Shown one piece after another: positions 16,403 to 24,776 of a stretch of DNA of 64,000 bases. This DNA comes from Arthrobacter sp. ZGTC412 (GTDB lineage: Bacteria; Actinomycetota; Actinomycetes; Actinomycetales; Micrococcaceae), in contig NZ_PJII01000002.1 of assembly GCF_002929215.1 (NCBI RefSeq), positions 149,289 to 213,288 on the forward strand, given 5' to 3'. A program made the position numbers and the translations under genes. The notes under the pieces were generated by a model. It was not told where the DNA came from. It ran no database searches and saw only the letters and a list, made by a program, of their open reading frames with translations. Numbering within the stretch: position 1 is the first letter of the stretch; every line of letters starts with the position of its first letter.

Positions 16403-17518
16403 TTAATCCGAAAGGTGCTCCCTCAGCTGGCTCCCCAGCTGGCCGATCTCGGTCAGAAAGCCATCGTGCCCGATGGGTGCCTGGATAAGATGCACGTCCA
16501 CCTCGCCGGGGAGTGCCTGGGCCAGCTCCCGCGACTGGGATGGAAAGTAGAGCCGGTCCGAGTCCACAGCGGCCACAAAGAAGCGAGCCTGCGAACTGGA
16601 CAAGGTCTGGGCGAGGGAGCCGCGTCCCCGGCAGATATCGTGGCTCATGAGCGCCTCGGTGATGGCGATATAGCTGTTGGCGTCAAACCGCTGGACCAGC
16701 TTGGTGCCCTGGTGGTCCAGGTAGCTTTCAACCTGGTAGCGCCCGCGGGCTGCAAGCTGCTCGCCTTGAAGCGGTGTTTCGGGGGCCTGCGGCGCGCGGC
16801 CAAAGCGTCCGTCCAGCTCCACCGGGGAGCGGTACGTAATGTGGGCAATGCGCCGGGCCAGGGCCAGGCCCTCCTCGGGGGCAGGTCCGTTGTAGTAGTC
16901 ACCGCTGTTGAAGTTGGCGTCCTGGCGGATGGCGAGCGTCTGTGCCTGGGCGAAAGCGATCTGCTCAGCGGTACTCGCGGCGCCCACGGATATCACTGCG
17001 CAACGCTGCACCCGTTCCGGGAACGTGACCGCCCACTCGAGGGCCCGGGCTCCGCCCATGGAACCGCCCAGCACAGCGAACCAGCTCCTGATGCCGAGCT
17101 GGTCGGCCAGCCGGGCCTCGGCCACGGTGCTGTCCCGCAGGGTGACCAGTGGAAAACGTGAGCCCCAGGGATTTCCGTCCGGCCCGGGGGACGATGGCCC
17201 GGTGGACCCGTAGCAACCGCCCACGATGTTGATCGACACCACGAAAAAACGGTTGGTATCCACCGGGGCACCGGGCCCCGCGAGCTGTTCCCACCAGCCG
17301 GCTTCCTCCGTATCGCCCCGGGTCACGTGGGTGCTGCCGGTCAACGCATGTTCGATCAGGACGGCGTTGCTGCCGTCCTCGTTCAGGGTGCCCCAGGTTT
17401 CATAGGCCAGCGTGACGTCCGGAAGGTATCCGCCGGCTTCCAGTTCCAGTCCCCCAATGGAGGCATAGCGGACAATCCCGTGTTCGGGGACAGTTGTACG
17501 GGTGACGGTAACCGTCAT
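16403..17518 (-). CDS. metX: Homoserine O-acetyltransferase
   Basis: A 371-residue alpha/beta-fold acyltransferase that transfers an acyl group from acetyl-CoA to homoserine, the first committed step of methionine synthesis. The nucleophile Ser153 lies in AVLGGSMGGARALEW; the acid is in VAAVDSDRLYFPS and the His in APIGHDGFLTE. LAYETWGTLNEDGSNAVLIE and INIVGGCYGSTGPSS are family landmarks. Length matches MetX. AAGAGG lies about 8 nt before ATG 17518. A SAM-responsive leader precedes the gene, so it should be off when SAM is abundant. Acetyl versus succinyl donor cannot be settled by eye, but MetY next door favours acetyl. Confidence 0.93.
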   Translation of the reverse strand: MTVTVTRTTVPEHGIVRYASIGGLELEAGGYLPDVTLAYETWGTLNEDGSNAVLIEHALTGSTHVTRGDTEEAGWWEQLAGPGAPVDTNRFFVVSINIVGGCYGSTGPSSPGPDGNPWGSRFPLVTLRDSTVAEARLADQLGIRSWFAVLGGSMGGARALEWAVTFPERVQRCAVISVGAASTAEQIAFAQAQTLAIRQDANFNSGDYYNGPAPEEGLALARRIAHITYRSPVELDGRFGRAPQAPETPLQGEQLAARGRYQVESYLDHQGTKLVQRFDANSYIAITEALMSHDICRGRGSLAQTLSSSQARFFVAAVDSDRLYFPSQSRELAQALPGEVDVHLIQAPIGHDGFLTEIGQLGSQLREHLSD

Positions 17519-17541
17519 GGCAAGACCTCTTCTACGCGCTT

Positions 17542-17650
17542 GCCCGCCGTCGAATGACCGGCAGGCCAGGTCTTCACCCGGGGCACCCCGCCGCGGAAGG
17601 AGGGTTGCCGGCCAGCAAGCCGGGGCTGTCACTGGCACTCATGACCTGGT
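17542..17650 (-). promoter_or_regulatory. SAM-sensing riboswitch (SAM-IV-like) in the metX leader
   Basis: Transcribed on the minus strand. P1 pairs CCAGGTC (near 17648) with GACCTGG (17566-17572). The core contains ATGAGTGCCAG, GGCTTGCTGGCCGGCAACCC and GGGTGCCCCGGGTGAAGACC, which by memory match the actinobacterial SAM-IV class. A further hairpin (17542-17549 with 17559-17566, 7 of 8 pairs) follows and precedes the ribosome site of metX, so it could be the pseudoknot/expression-platform element. Binding SAM would be expected to reduce metX expression. Confidence 0.85.
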
Positions 17651-17744
17651 TCGAGTGTACGAAACAGCCCCTGCCTGCCGCCAAGAGTGTGACTGGTTGT
17701 GACTTCCCCGGCGTGATGCCGCGTTTGGGTGCCCCGGGGTAGGT

Positions 17745-19070
17745 CTAGGCGCCGGTGGCCTCCTTGGCGGCCCGGAAGCCGGCTTCGAGGTCTGCCAGGA
17801 TGTCATCGATGTGCTCGATACCCACCGAAAGCCGCACAAGACCCGGGTTTACACCGGCCACCACCTGCTGCTCCGGCGAGAGCTGGCTGTGGGTGGTCGA
17901 CGCCGGATGAATCACCAGCGAGCGGACGTCACCGATGTTTGCCACGTGGGAGTGCAGCTCCAGTGCGTCCACGAAGCGCTTGCCTGCCTCCGCACCCCCG
18001 GCGAGGTTGAACGAGACGATGGCGCCCGTCCCCTTGGGGCCGTACTTGCGGCCCCGCTCGTACCAGGGGCTGGACGGCAGCCCGGCATAGGCGACCGATT
18101 CGACGTCGTCACGAGCTTCCAGCCACTGCGCCACCTCCAGCGCGTTGGCCACGTGCCGCTCAACCCGCAGGCTCAGGGTCTCCAGACCCTGGGCGATCAG
18201 GAAGGCGTTGAAGGGCGACACTGCCGAGCCAAGGTCGCGCAGCAGCTGCACCCGGGCCTTCAGGATGTAGGAGAGATTGGCGCCCAGGGCACCTTGGGCG
18301 CCAAGGTCCCGGGCGTAGACGAGCCCGTTGTAGGTGGGGTCCGGGGTGTTGAAGCCGGGGAACTTTGCGGGGTCCTTGCCGAAGTCGAACTTTCCGGAGT
18401 CGACGATCACGCCCGCAATCGCGGAGCCGTGGCCGCCCAGGTACTTGGTGGCCGAGTGCACCGCGATGTCCGCGCCCCATTCCAGCGGCCGGATCAGGTA
18501 TGGGGTGGACAGGGTGTTGTCCACGATCAGGGGAACGCCGGCCCCGTGCGCGACCTGGGACACGCCTTCGATGTCCAGGACATCCTGCCGGGGGTTGGAT
18601 ACCACCTCGCCGAAGAAGAGCTTGGTGTTGGGCTGCACTGCTGCGCGCCACTGGTCCAGATTGTCCGGGTCCGCGACAAACGTGACTGAGATCCCGAACT
18701 TCTTCAGGGTGTGGGCGAAGAGGTTGTAGGTGCCGCCGTAGAGGCTGGGGCTGGCGACGATATGGTCCCCCGCCTCGGCAATGTTCAGGACGGCGAAAGT
18801 CTCCGCGGCCTGACCGGAGCTGAGCAGCAACGCCCCCAGTCCGCCTTCCAGGCTGGCTATCCGCTGCTCCACGGCCTCCTGCGTGGGGTTGCCGATCCTG
18901 GTGTAAATGGGCGCCAGTTCGGCCAGGGCAAAGCGCTTGGCAGCGCTTTCGGCGCTGGGGAACACGAAGGACGTGGTCTGGTAGATGGGCAGTGCACGGG
19001 CGCCCGTGGCGCCGTCCGGCTCCTGCCCGGCGTGGATCTGGCGGGTTTCGAAAGACCATCCGTTGGACAA
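17745..19070 (-). CDS. metY: O-acetylhomoserine (O-acetylserine) sulfhydrylase
   Basis: A 441-residue PLP enzyme of the Cys/Met metabolism family. The catalytic Lys209 lies in DIAVHSATKYLGGHGSAIAG. PIYTRIGNPTQEAVEQRIAS, SSGQAAETFAVLNIAEAGDH and the long insertion near 225-260 (KFPGFNTPDPTYNGLVYARD) favour the MetY type over MetB or MetC. It converts O-acetylhomoserine plus sulfide to homocysteine. The start is TTG at 19070, with AAAGGAG 7 nt upstream, and the family N-terminus agrees. It is encoded upstream of metX on the same strand but has its own riboswitch, and metX has another, so the two are separately controlled. Confidence 0.92.
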   Translation of the reverse strand: MSNGWSFETRQIHAGQEPDGATGARALPIYQTTSFVFPSAESAAKRFALAELAPIYTRIGNPTQEAVEQRIASLEGGLGALLLSSGQAAETFAVLNIAEAGDHIVASPSLYGGTYNLFAHTLKKFGISVTFVADPDNLDQWRAAVQPNTKLFFGEVVSNPRQDVLDIEGVSQVAHGAGVPLIVDNTLSTPYLIRPLEWGADIAVHSATKYLGGHGSAIAGVIVDSGKFDFGKDPAKFPGFNTPDPTYNGLVYARDLGAQGALGANLSYILKARVQLLRDLGSAVSPFNAFLIAQGLETLSLRVERHVANALEVAQWLEARDDVESVAYAGLPSSPWYERGRKYGPKGTGAIVSFNLAGGAEAGKRFVDALELHSHVANIGDVRSLVIHPASTTHSQLSPEQQVVAGVNPGLVRLSVGIEHIDDILADLEAGFRAAKEATGA

Positions 19071-19128
19071 CTAAGGCTCCTTTGACATGGGCCCGGCATG
19101 CTGGAAGCACCGCGGGCCGCGCTTGCCA

Positions 19129-19233
19129 TCCGGCCGTTGCCGGACAGCCAGGTCCTCACCCGGGGCACCCCACCGCGGATGGAGGGTTGCCGGCCAGCGA
19201 GCCGGGGCTTGTCACTGGCACTCATGACCTGAG
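19129..19233 (-). promoter_or_regulatory. SAM-sensing riboswitch (SAM-IV-like) in the metY leader
   Basis: Nearly the same conserved core as the metX leader: AGGTCATGAGTGCCAG, CCGGCTCGCTGGCCGGCAAC and GGGGTGCCCCGGGTGAGGAC, with P1 from CAGGTC near 19230 and GACCTG near 19150. A short stem TCCGG/CCGGA (19129-19145) follows. A GGCCCG/CGGGCC hairpin near 19090-19117 lies just before the ribosome site and may act as sequestor or terminator. Confidence 0.85.
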
Positions 19234-19394
19234 CTCAGTGTAGGAAGGAGCACGCAGCGCCGAACAGGATTGTGACGAACATAGTCCTCAAAGTTGCCTG
19301 GGTGTGACGGGGGCTTAATCAGGGTTCACAAGGGAAAATCCCAGTAAGGCTACCCTTAGCTGAGAGCCCGATCACAAAGTGCCAAGATGATGGC
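19234..19394 (+). promoter_or_regulatory. Upstream region of the VOC gene with an imperfect TAAGG/CCTTA palindrome
   Basis: Together with the metY riboswitch this is the only gene-free stretch above 300 bp (19071-19394). The right part should carry promoters for both directions. TAAGGCTACCCTTA at 19345-19358 is a palindrome with an imperfect centre, loosely like a DtxR/IdeR iron box. Nothing else was recognised. Confidence 0.3.
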
Positions 19395-20033
19395 ATGCGC
19401 ATGGATCACGTCTCTTACGCCTGTGAACACGATGGCCTGGCTGCCACCACCGAACGTATTTCCTCTGCCCTCGGCGTCGAGGCAGTGAAGGGCGGGGTAC
19501 ACCCCCGGTTCGGCACCCGAAACATGATTATCCCGCTCGCGGGCCACAAGTACCTTGAAGTGGTGGAGGTCCTGGACCACCCGGCTTCGGACAAGGCCCC
19601 CTTCGGCCAGGCAGTGCGTGCACGGTCTGCAGCAGGGGGCGGCTGGATGGGCTGGTGCGTCGAAGTAGACGACCTCGCCCCCTTTGAGGAACGTCTGGGA
19701 CGCTCCGCAGTCAACGGCAACCGCAAGTTTCCGGACGGCCGCGAACTGGTCTGGAAACAGATCGGCATCCTGGGTTTGATAGCCGACCCCCAGGTTCCCT
19801 ACATGCTCAAGTGGGACGGCGACCCTTCCCTGCACCCCTCCAACGCCTACGACAGCAACGTGAAGATGAGCTGCCTGACCATCGCCGGTTCGGCAGCCCG
19901 GGTCACCGAATGGCTGGGTGAACCGGTGGAAAAGCCGTTGGAAGACGTGGCCGTGGAGTGGGTGGCACCGCACGGGACCCCCGGAATCCTTTCGGTGACG
20001 TTCGAGACCTCCAACGGAGCTGTCACGATCTGA
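19395..20033 (+). CDS. VOC-superfamily (glyoxalase-like) protein
   Basis: A 212-residue protein of the glyoxalase_3-like VOC group. The N-terminus MRMDHVSYACEHDGLAATTE has the first metal-type His; further candidates are in FGTRNMIIPLAGHKYLEVVE and WMGWCVEVDDLAPFEERLG. These beta-alpha-beta-beta-beta units suggest a metal-dependent lyase, isomerase or dioxygenase fold. No specific reaction can be assigned. It stands alone, divergent from metY, and ends before a strong hairpin at 20107. Confidence 0.8.
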   Translation: MRMDHVSYACEHDGLAATTERISSALGVEAVKGGVHPRFGTRNMIIPLAGHKYLEVVEVLDHPASDKAPFGQAVRARSAAGGGWMGWCVEVDDLAPFEERLGRSAVNGNRKFPDGRELVWKQIGILGLIADPQVPYMLKWDGDPSLHPSNAYDSNVKMSCLTIAGSAARVTEWLGEPVEKPLEDVAVEWVAPHGTPGILSVTFETSNGAVTI

Positions 20034-20106
20034 TCCTTCCTGGGCCTGGGCAGCTCTGCCCGGACCTCCGCCTGTTGGGCAGGCGTTCCCGTTTGCCCTC
20101 CAGAAC

Positions 20107-20157
20107 TTCGGCCGCCATCAGCAGGTGACAACGGCGTCACCCGCCGATGGCGGCCGA
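20107..20157 (+). terminator. Terminator-like hairpin after the VOC gene
   Basis: A perfect 13-bp outer stem (TTCGGCCGCCATC at 20107-20119 with 20145-20157) encloses a second stem GGTGAC/GTCACC. TCCTTTTG follows. Position 74 nt past the VOC stop fits a transcription terminator. Confidence 0.7.
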
Positions 20158-20225
20158 ATCCTTTTGTGAACCCGGATTGCATCAGCCCTCACCGGAATGT
20201 CCGACCCCCTTGTCATGATTGGTTT

Positions 20226-21706
20226 ATGGGCAAAGCGGCGGTGGCAAAGGCGTATGACGACATCAACGCCGCCCTTGCTGTGCTTAATGCTGAGGTGGAC
20301 GGGTGTGACTCTGAGCCGTTTTCGTATGCTGATCCGTTGGCCGGGCTGGCGGATGGGTGCCTGGACATCCTTGCCGGGGCACGGGCGGCGGAGGCCGGGT
20401 TCGCGGGTCTTAAGGCCCGGGCTGCCGTGAAGTACGCGGACAGCGCCGTCGCCATAGCGCCGCCGGACGCACCGGTGCAGGCGCAGGAGATGGCTATCGC
20501 CGCGGAAATCGGCACCCTGCTGGCCCTCGGCCCCCGGGCAGCGGGTTCATTCCTTGCAGCATCCCATGCCCTGGCCAAGGAGTTGCCGCTGACCCTGTCG
20601 GCGTTGCAGGCCGGAACCATCTCCTGGCAGCACGCCCTGGTGATGGTGGAGGAAACGGCTAGCCTCGACCCGGCCGGGGCGGCGGCACTGGAAGCACAGT
20701 TCCTGGACCCGAACACACCCAGGCCGGCCGCTGCTGCCCCGATCGGGGAGATGCCGGCCTCCCGGTTCCGCCACAATGCCCGGACCTGGCGGGAGCGGCA
20801 CCACGCCGAGCCCATCGAGAAACGCCACGCCAAAGGTGTGGCGGACCGGCGGGTGGAATATCGGCCCGATCAGGACGGAATGGCCTGGCTCTCTGCCTAC
20901 CTGCCCGCCGACGAAGCCACGGCGGTCTGGAACAAACTCACCGCTGATGCGCGGGAGTTACAGGGCCCGGCAGAAACCCGCACCCTTACCCAGTTGCGGG
21001 CGGACCTGTACGGCAGCTGCCTCCTCGGCGGAACAACCACCGGAGATCACCACGGTAATGGATCCGATACAGGAACGGCCGCCGGCCCGTCGTCGTCGAT
21101 CCGGCCCCAGGTGCTGGTAACGGTGCCGGTGTTCTCCCTCATGGGCCTGACCGATGAACCGGCGATGCTCGACGGGTACGGACTCATCCCGCCGTCGATG
21201 GCACGCAAGCTCATCGCCGACGGCGCCGGCTCGTTCCACCGGGTCCTGGTGGACCCCCGGGACGGGCGCCGCTGGAAATCGGCAGCACCAAATACCGGGT
21301 CAGCAAGGCGATGCGGAACTGGCTCAGCCTGCGGGACGGCAAATGCCCCTTCCCTGGCTGCAATAACTCTTCCCTCGACAACGAAGCCGACCACATCCTC
21401 ACTTGGCACAACGGCGGCACCACAGGGGTATCAAACCTCGGACAGCCCTGCCCAAAACACCACAAACTCCGTCACACCAGCGGCTGGAAACCCACCCCAG
21501 CGACCAAAACCGAACCACCCGGCTGGATCTCACCCACCGGCCGGCTCTACAAAAGCGAACACCAGGACTGGGAACCACCCCACTGGCCGCACCAATTGCA
21601 GCCGGCGCCCGGGGATCCTCCACGAGTCGACGTGGATCTTGTTTGCATCGGTTTATCCCTCGCAGAAGACGGCATCGAGCGGTACCTGCCTGCCGGCGGT
21701 GGATGA
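20226..21706 (+). pseudogene. DUF222-HNH endonuclease gene with a single frameshift
   Basis: From ATG 20226 the frame encodes a DUF222 domain up to VLVDPRDG (about residue 347). The frame is then lost: after GACGGG (21261-21266) the conserved continuation (APLEIG, KAMRNW, LRDGKCPFPGCNN) is found only in the +1 frame. There an intact HNH motif (NEADHILTWHNGG, CPKHHKLRH) continues to a stop at 21706. Homologues of this multicopy actinobacterial family read DPRDGAPLEIG, so one G of a G run appears deleted. Without the shift the protein would be about 493 residues. The in-frame reading instead runs to 21812 with unrelated sequence. Sequencing error, true decay or slippage cannot be separated here. 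Family function is poorly known and often intron/mobile-linked. Confidence 0.8.
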
Positions 21707-21808
21707 ACCTTCGTCGAAACCGGCTCCCGCCTCAGGAGCTGGATTCGGCCTGCCCAACTCCCGGGATCCGCGCCGTGTTGCTATTTGCGCGGCGTCGGAT
21801 TGGACGCT

Positions 21809-22588
21809 TTAGCCCAATCCCATGGCCCTGCCAAACAGGCTGAAGCCGACGAACGCCACGATGTCCAGGAGCGCGTGGGCAATCACCAGGGGCATTACCC
21901 GCCGCGTCCGGGTGTACAACCAAGCGAAGACGACGCCCATCACCACGTTGCCGATAAACGGCCCAAAGCCCTGGTACAAGTGGTAGGTGCCGCGAAGCAG
22001 GGAACTCACCATGATGGACAGCGGAACGCTCCAGCCGAACTTTCCGAAGCGGTTCAATAGGTATCCCACCACAATGACTTCCTCCACCACGGCATGGCGC
22101 ATGGCGGACAGGATCAGCACCGGCACCGTCCACCAGTAGGCATCCAGCGCACTGGGAATGATCGCGGTGGTGATTCCCAGCGCCCTCCCTGCGGCGTACA
22201 GGCCGAGGGACGGAATGCCGATCAGCGCCGCCAGCCCGAACCCCTGGAGCAGGTCCCGGCCCGGCCGCTCAAAGTTGAATCCGAGCTTTCGGAATGCCGA
22301 ACCCGCGTTGCTGCCGTCGCCGGAGACAGACTGCCTGTGGTCGGTAAGGAAGTAGATCACCAGGAGCACGGGCACCAGCGCGAAGGTAATGTCCAGCAGT
22401 TGGTAGGTCAGGTCGAAGTACTCGCGGGTGCTCTGCGACCGGTTGAGTGTTGAAGTGCCTTCCGCCAGCGGCGCACGGGTCATCTTGTCCAGGAGCTGCA
22501 CCACCGAGTAGACGGCAGACTGGCCCAGGGAGAGACCTAAAACGATCCAGACTTCGATCCGCAGACGACGGCGGGAGGGAACCAGCAT
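21809..22588 (-). CDS. CPBP-family intramembrane protease-like protein
   Basis: A 259-residue multi-pass membrane protein. The CPBP (Abi) motifs are in its C-terminal half: motif 1 RHAVVEEVIVVGYLLNRFG (paired glutamates), motif 2 SLLRGTYHLYQG with the His, and motif 3 VIAHALLDIVAF. These supply the presumed metal ligands Glu-Glu and His of Rce1-type glutamic proteases. ATG 22588 begins just before the first membrane segment; an upstream extension has no support. It lies 79 bp downstream of the DeoR gene on the same strand. Substrate unknown. Confidence 0.85.
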   Translation of the reverse strand: MLVPSRRRLRIEVWIVLGLSLGQSAVYSVVQLLDKMTRAPLAEGTSTLNRSQSTREYFDLTYQLLDITFALVPVLLVIYFLTDHRQSVSGDGSNAGSAFRKLGFNFERPGRDLLQGFGLAALIGIPSLGLYAAGRALGITTAIIPSALDAYWWTVPVLILSAMRHAVVEEVIVVGYLLNRFGKFGWSVPLSIMVSSLLRGTYHLYQGFGPFIGNVVMGVVFAWLYTRTRRVMPLVIAHALLDIVAFVGFSLFGRAMGLG

Positions 22589-22667
22589 GTTCTTATCTTG
22601 CCTGCAGTTTCTGAATCCGGCCTGATTAGCCCTCCGAAGTGCAGGTGTACCGCTGTTTGTTGTCGAT

Positions 22668-23456
22668 TCAGCCGGCAGCCACAATAACTTCCGTGCCGTT
22701 CGCCTCAAAGGCAGCCTTGTCCTCGGCCGAAATTCCTGAATCCGTGATCAGGCGGGTGAAGTTGTAGCCGTCCATGGTGGCGAAGGCGCGCACCCCTACC
22801 TTGGAGGAGTCAGCCAGTACATAGGAGACGCGTGCCCTGCTGGCGAGCAGTGCGTTCACCGAGGCCTCCCCCTCCCCCGTGTTGGTTGGCCCGACCTCCG
22901 GGTCAATGCCGTTGACACCGATGAAGGCGATGTCCAGCACCACCTTCTGCATAATGATGTCCGTGTAGGGCCCTACGAGTTCGTAGGATCGCGGATTCAG
23001 GATGCCGCCGGTGACCATGACTTTAATGTTTGGCCGGACCGCCAATTGCCCGGCGATGTTGATCGCATTGGTCACCACCGTGAGGGTGGACTGGTTGGAA
23101 GGCGCGTTGAGGTCCTCGCGGGTGGCCAGGATCTGTGCCAGTGCAGTGCTGGTGGTGCCGCCGCAAAGGCCGATCACGGCTCCGGGGGCAATCAGCGCAG
23201 AAGCCGCCTGGGCAATCTGCTCCTTGGCCTCGGCGTGGTCGTCCCGGTTGTACCGGCCCGGCAGGTCGTACGCGAGCGCACCCGTGGTGGCTCCGCCGCG
23301 GGTCCTGGTGAGCAGCCGGCGCTTGGCCAGGCTGTCCAGGTCGCGCCGGGCAGTGGCCGGGGAGACGTTGAGGGTACTGACAATCTCTTCGACCTCTACC
23401 TGCCCGGTCTTGGCAAGGATGTCCAGGATTGCCGTCAGTCGGTCGGTGCGGGTCAT
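22668..23456 (-). CDS. DeoR-family transcriptional regulator
   Basis: A 262-residue regulator. The N-terminal HTH spans residues 4-55 (RLTAILDILAKTGQVEVEEI, then STLNVSPATARRDLDSLAKR). The DeoRC sugar-phosphate-isomerase-like effector domain follows, with VIGLCGGTTSTALAQIL, MVTGGILNPRSYELVGP, IAFIGVNGIDPEVG and ADSSKVGVRAFATM. GGAGG lies 7 nt before ATG 23456. Two TGATCAT repeats spaced 20 bp lie upstream. DeoR proteins usually respond to phosphorylated sugars, but no sugar genes are next to it; it lies between a CPBP gene and hutI. Confidence 0.88.
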   Translation of the reverse strand: MTRTDRLTAILDILAKTGQVEVEEIVSTLNVSPATARRDLDSLAKRRLLTRTRGGATTGALAYDLPGRYNRDDHAEAKEQIAQAASALIAPGAVIGLCGGTTSTALAQILATREDLNAPSNQSTLTVVTNAINIAGQLAVRPNIKVMVTGGILNPRSYELVGPYTDIIMQKVVLDIAFIGVNGIDPEVGPTNTGEGEASVNALLASRARVSYVLADSSKVGVRAFATMDGYNFTRLITDSGISAEDKAAFEANGTEVIVAAG

Positions 23457-23502
23457 GCAAGGGCCTCCAGATACTCCCGCCACCAGCTTCGATGACGCTT
23501 TC

Positions 23503-23529
23503 TGATCATAACAGACGGCTAATGATCAT
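23503..23529. promoter_or_regulatory. Paired TGATCAT repeats, candidate DeoR operator
   Basis: TGATCAT at 23503-23509 and again at 23523-23529, a 20-bp period that puts both on the same helix face. They lie 46-73 bp upstream of the DeoR start, in the 97-bp gap to hutI. Each is built around the palindrome TGATCA. Autoregulation is inferred from position. Confidence 0.45.
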
Positions 23530-23553
23530 CTAACGTCAGTTTACCGGCACCGG

Positions 23554-24765
23554 TCACCTGGCCCTTTTCCCTGCCCGCCATACAGCGTACGTCAGGGGCA
23601 TACCCGGACGGTACGCAAGGTGCGTTGCGGACGGTGCGTTGAGCAGGTGAAGGTCCGCCCGGTGTCCGACGGCGATAGAGCCTACCGCGCGCTCGCCGTC
23701 GGCGTCATTTCCCGTGTCCTTGTGCAGTGCGAGGGCGCCCCCGTAGGTCGCTGCCCGGACAGCTTCGTGGACGCTCAGGCCCATCTGGAGCACCGCGGTG
23801 GTGACACAAAATGCCATGGAGCTGGTGTAGGAAGTGCCCGGATTGCAGTTGGAGGCGAGTGCCACCTGGACGCCGGCGTCAAGCAGGGTCCGTGCGGGAG
23901 CGAGCGGCTGGCGGGTTGAGAGATCGCAGGCAGGCAGGCACGTTGCCACGGTGCCACGCCGCCCGGTTCCGGCGGCGGCATCCCAGCCGGCCCAGGTTCC
24001 GGCCAGCGCGGCCACATCCTTATCCGCCAGGTAATTCGCGTGGTCCACGCTCGCGGCTTCAAGTTCCACGGCGAGCTGCACTCCGGGGCCTTCGCCGAGC
24101 TGGTTTCCGTGCACGCGAAGCCCCAGGCCCGCGTCGCGGCAGGCCAGCAGCACCCGGCGCGATTGTTCGGCAGTGAAGGCCCCTTCCTCGCAAAAGACAT
24201 CGGCCCACTGCACGTAGGGCCGGACGGCTGCCAGCATCGGGCCGAGGACGAGGTCAGTGTAGTCGTCCGGATCCTGCCCGGCAGGCACCAGATGCGCTCC
24301 GAGGTAGGTGACCTGATCGGCGACAGTCGAAGCGATGCGCGCGCTCCGGGTTTCGTGTTCCACGTCCAGGCCGTAACCGGTTTTCGTCTCGATATACGTG
24401 GTTCCCTGCGAAACAGCTTCGTTAACGCGGGACAGTGCCAGTCGGGTAAGGTCGTAGTCCGATGTTGCGCGGGTGGCGTTCATGGTGACGGCGATGCCCC
24501 CTGCAGAGTAGGACTCCCCCGCCATCCGCGCCTCGAACTCCGCCGTCCTGTCGCCGGCGAAGAGCAGGTGCGTATGGGAATCCACCCATCCCGGGAGCAT
24601 GCCGCGGCCGCCCGCGTCGACGGCGTCATCCGCAGCAGGAGCATCGGCAGCGGCGCCGATCCACGAAATCCGCTCCCCCTCGATCACCACCGCGGCGTCC
24701 CTCAGGACCCTGTGCTCCAGGTCCTGCGTCATCAGCTCGGCAATATTGGTGATCAGCGTACTCAT
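23554..24765 (-). CDS. hutI: Imidazolonepropionase
   Basis: A 403-residue amidohydrolase of histidine degradation that hydrolyses imidazolonepropionate to N-formimino-glutamate. Landmarks: the metal site LPGWVDSHTHLLFAGDRTAE, IETKTGYGLDVEHETR, GAHLVPA, DVFCEEGAFTAEQSR, LRVHGNQLGEGPGVQLAVEL, ATCLPACDLSTRQPLAPART and ASNCNPGTSYTSSMAF. Start ATG 24765, 11 nt after the stop of the FAD oxidoreductase gene, so the two are co-transcribed. The other hut genes (hutH, hutU) are not in this window. The Shine-Dalgarno is weak (GAAGA). Confidence 0.92.
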   Translation of the reverse strand: MSTLITNIAELMTQDLEHRVLRDAAVVIEGERISWIGAAADAPAADDAVDAGGRGMLPGWVDSHTHLLFAGDRTAEFEARMAGESYSAGGIAVTMNATRATSDYDLTRLALSRVNEAVSQGTTYIETKTGYGLDVEHETRSARIASTVADQVTYLGAHLVPAGQDPDDYTDLVLGPMLAAVRPYVQWADVFCEEGAFTAEQSRRVLLACRDAGLGLRVHGNQLGEGPGVQLAVELEAASVDHANYLADKDVAALAGTWAGWDAAAGTGRRGTVATCLPACDLSTRQPLAPARTLLDAGVQVALASNCNPGTSYTSSMAFCVTTAVLQMGLSVHEAVRAATYGGALALHKDTGNDADGERAVGSIAVGHRADLHLLNAPSATHLAYRPGMPLTYAVWRAGKRAR

Positions 24766-24776
24766 ACGACCATTCT

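Noticed and set aside
20226-21706. DUF222-HNH gene considered as part of a mobile element
   Set aside because: No transposase, inverted repeats or att-like duplication seen nearby; the family is a common dispersed paralogue in actinobacteria.
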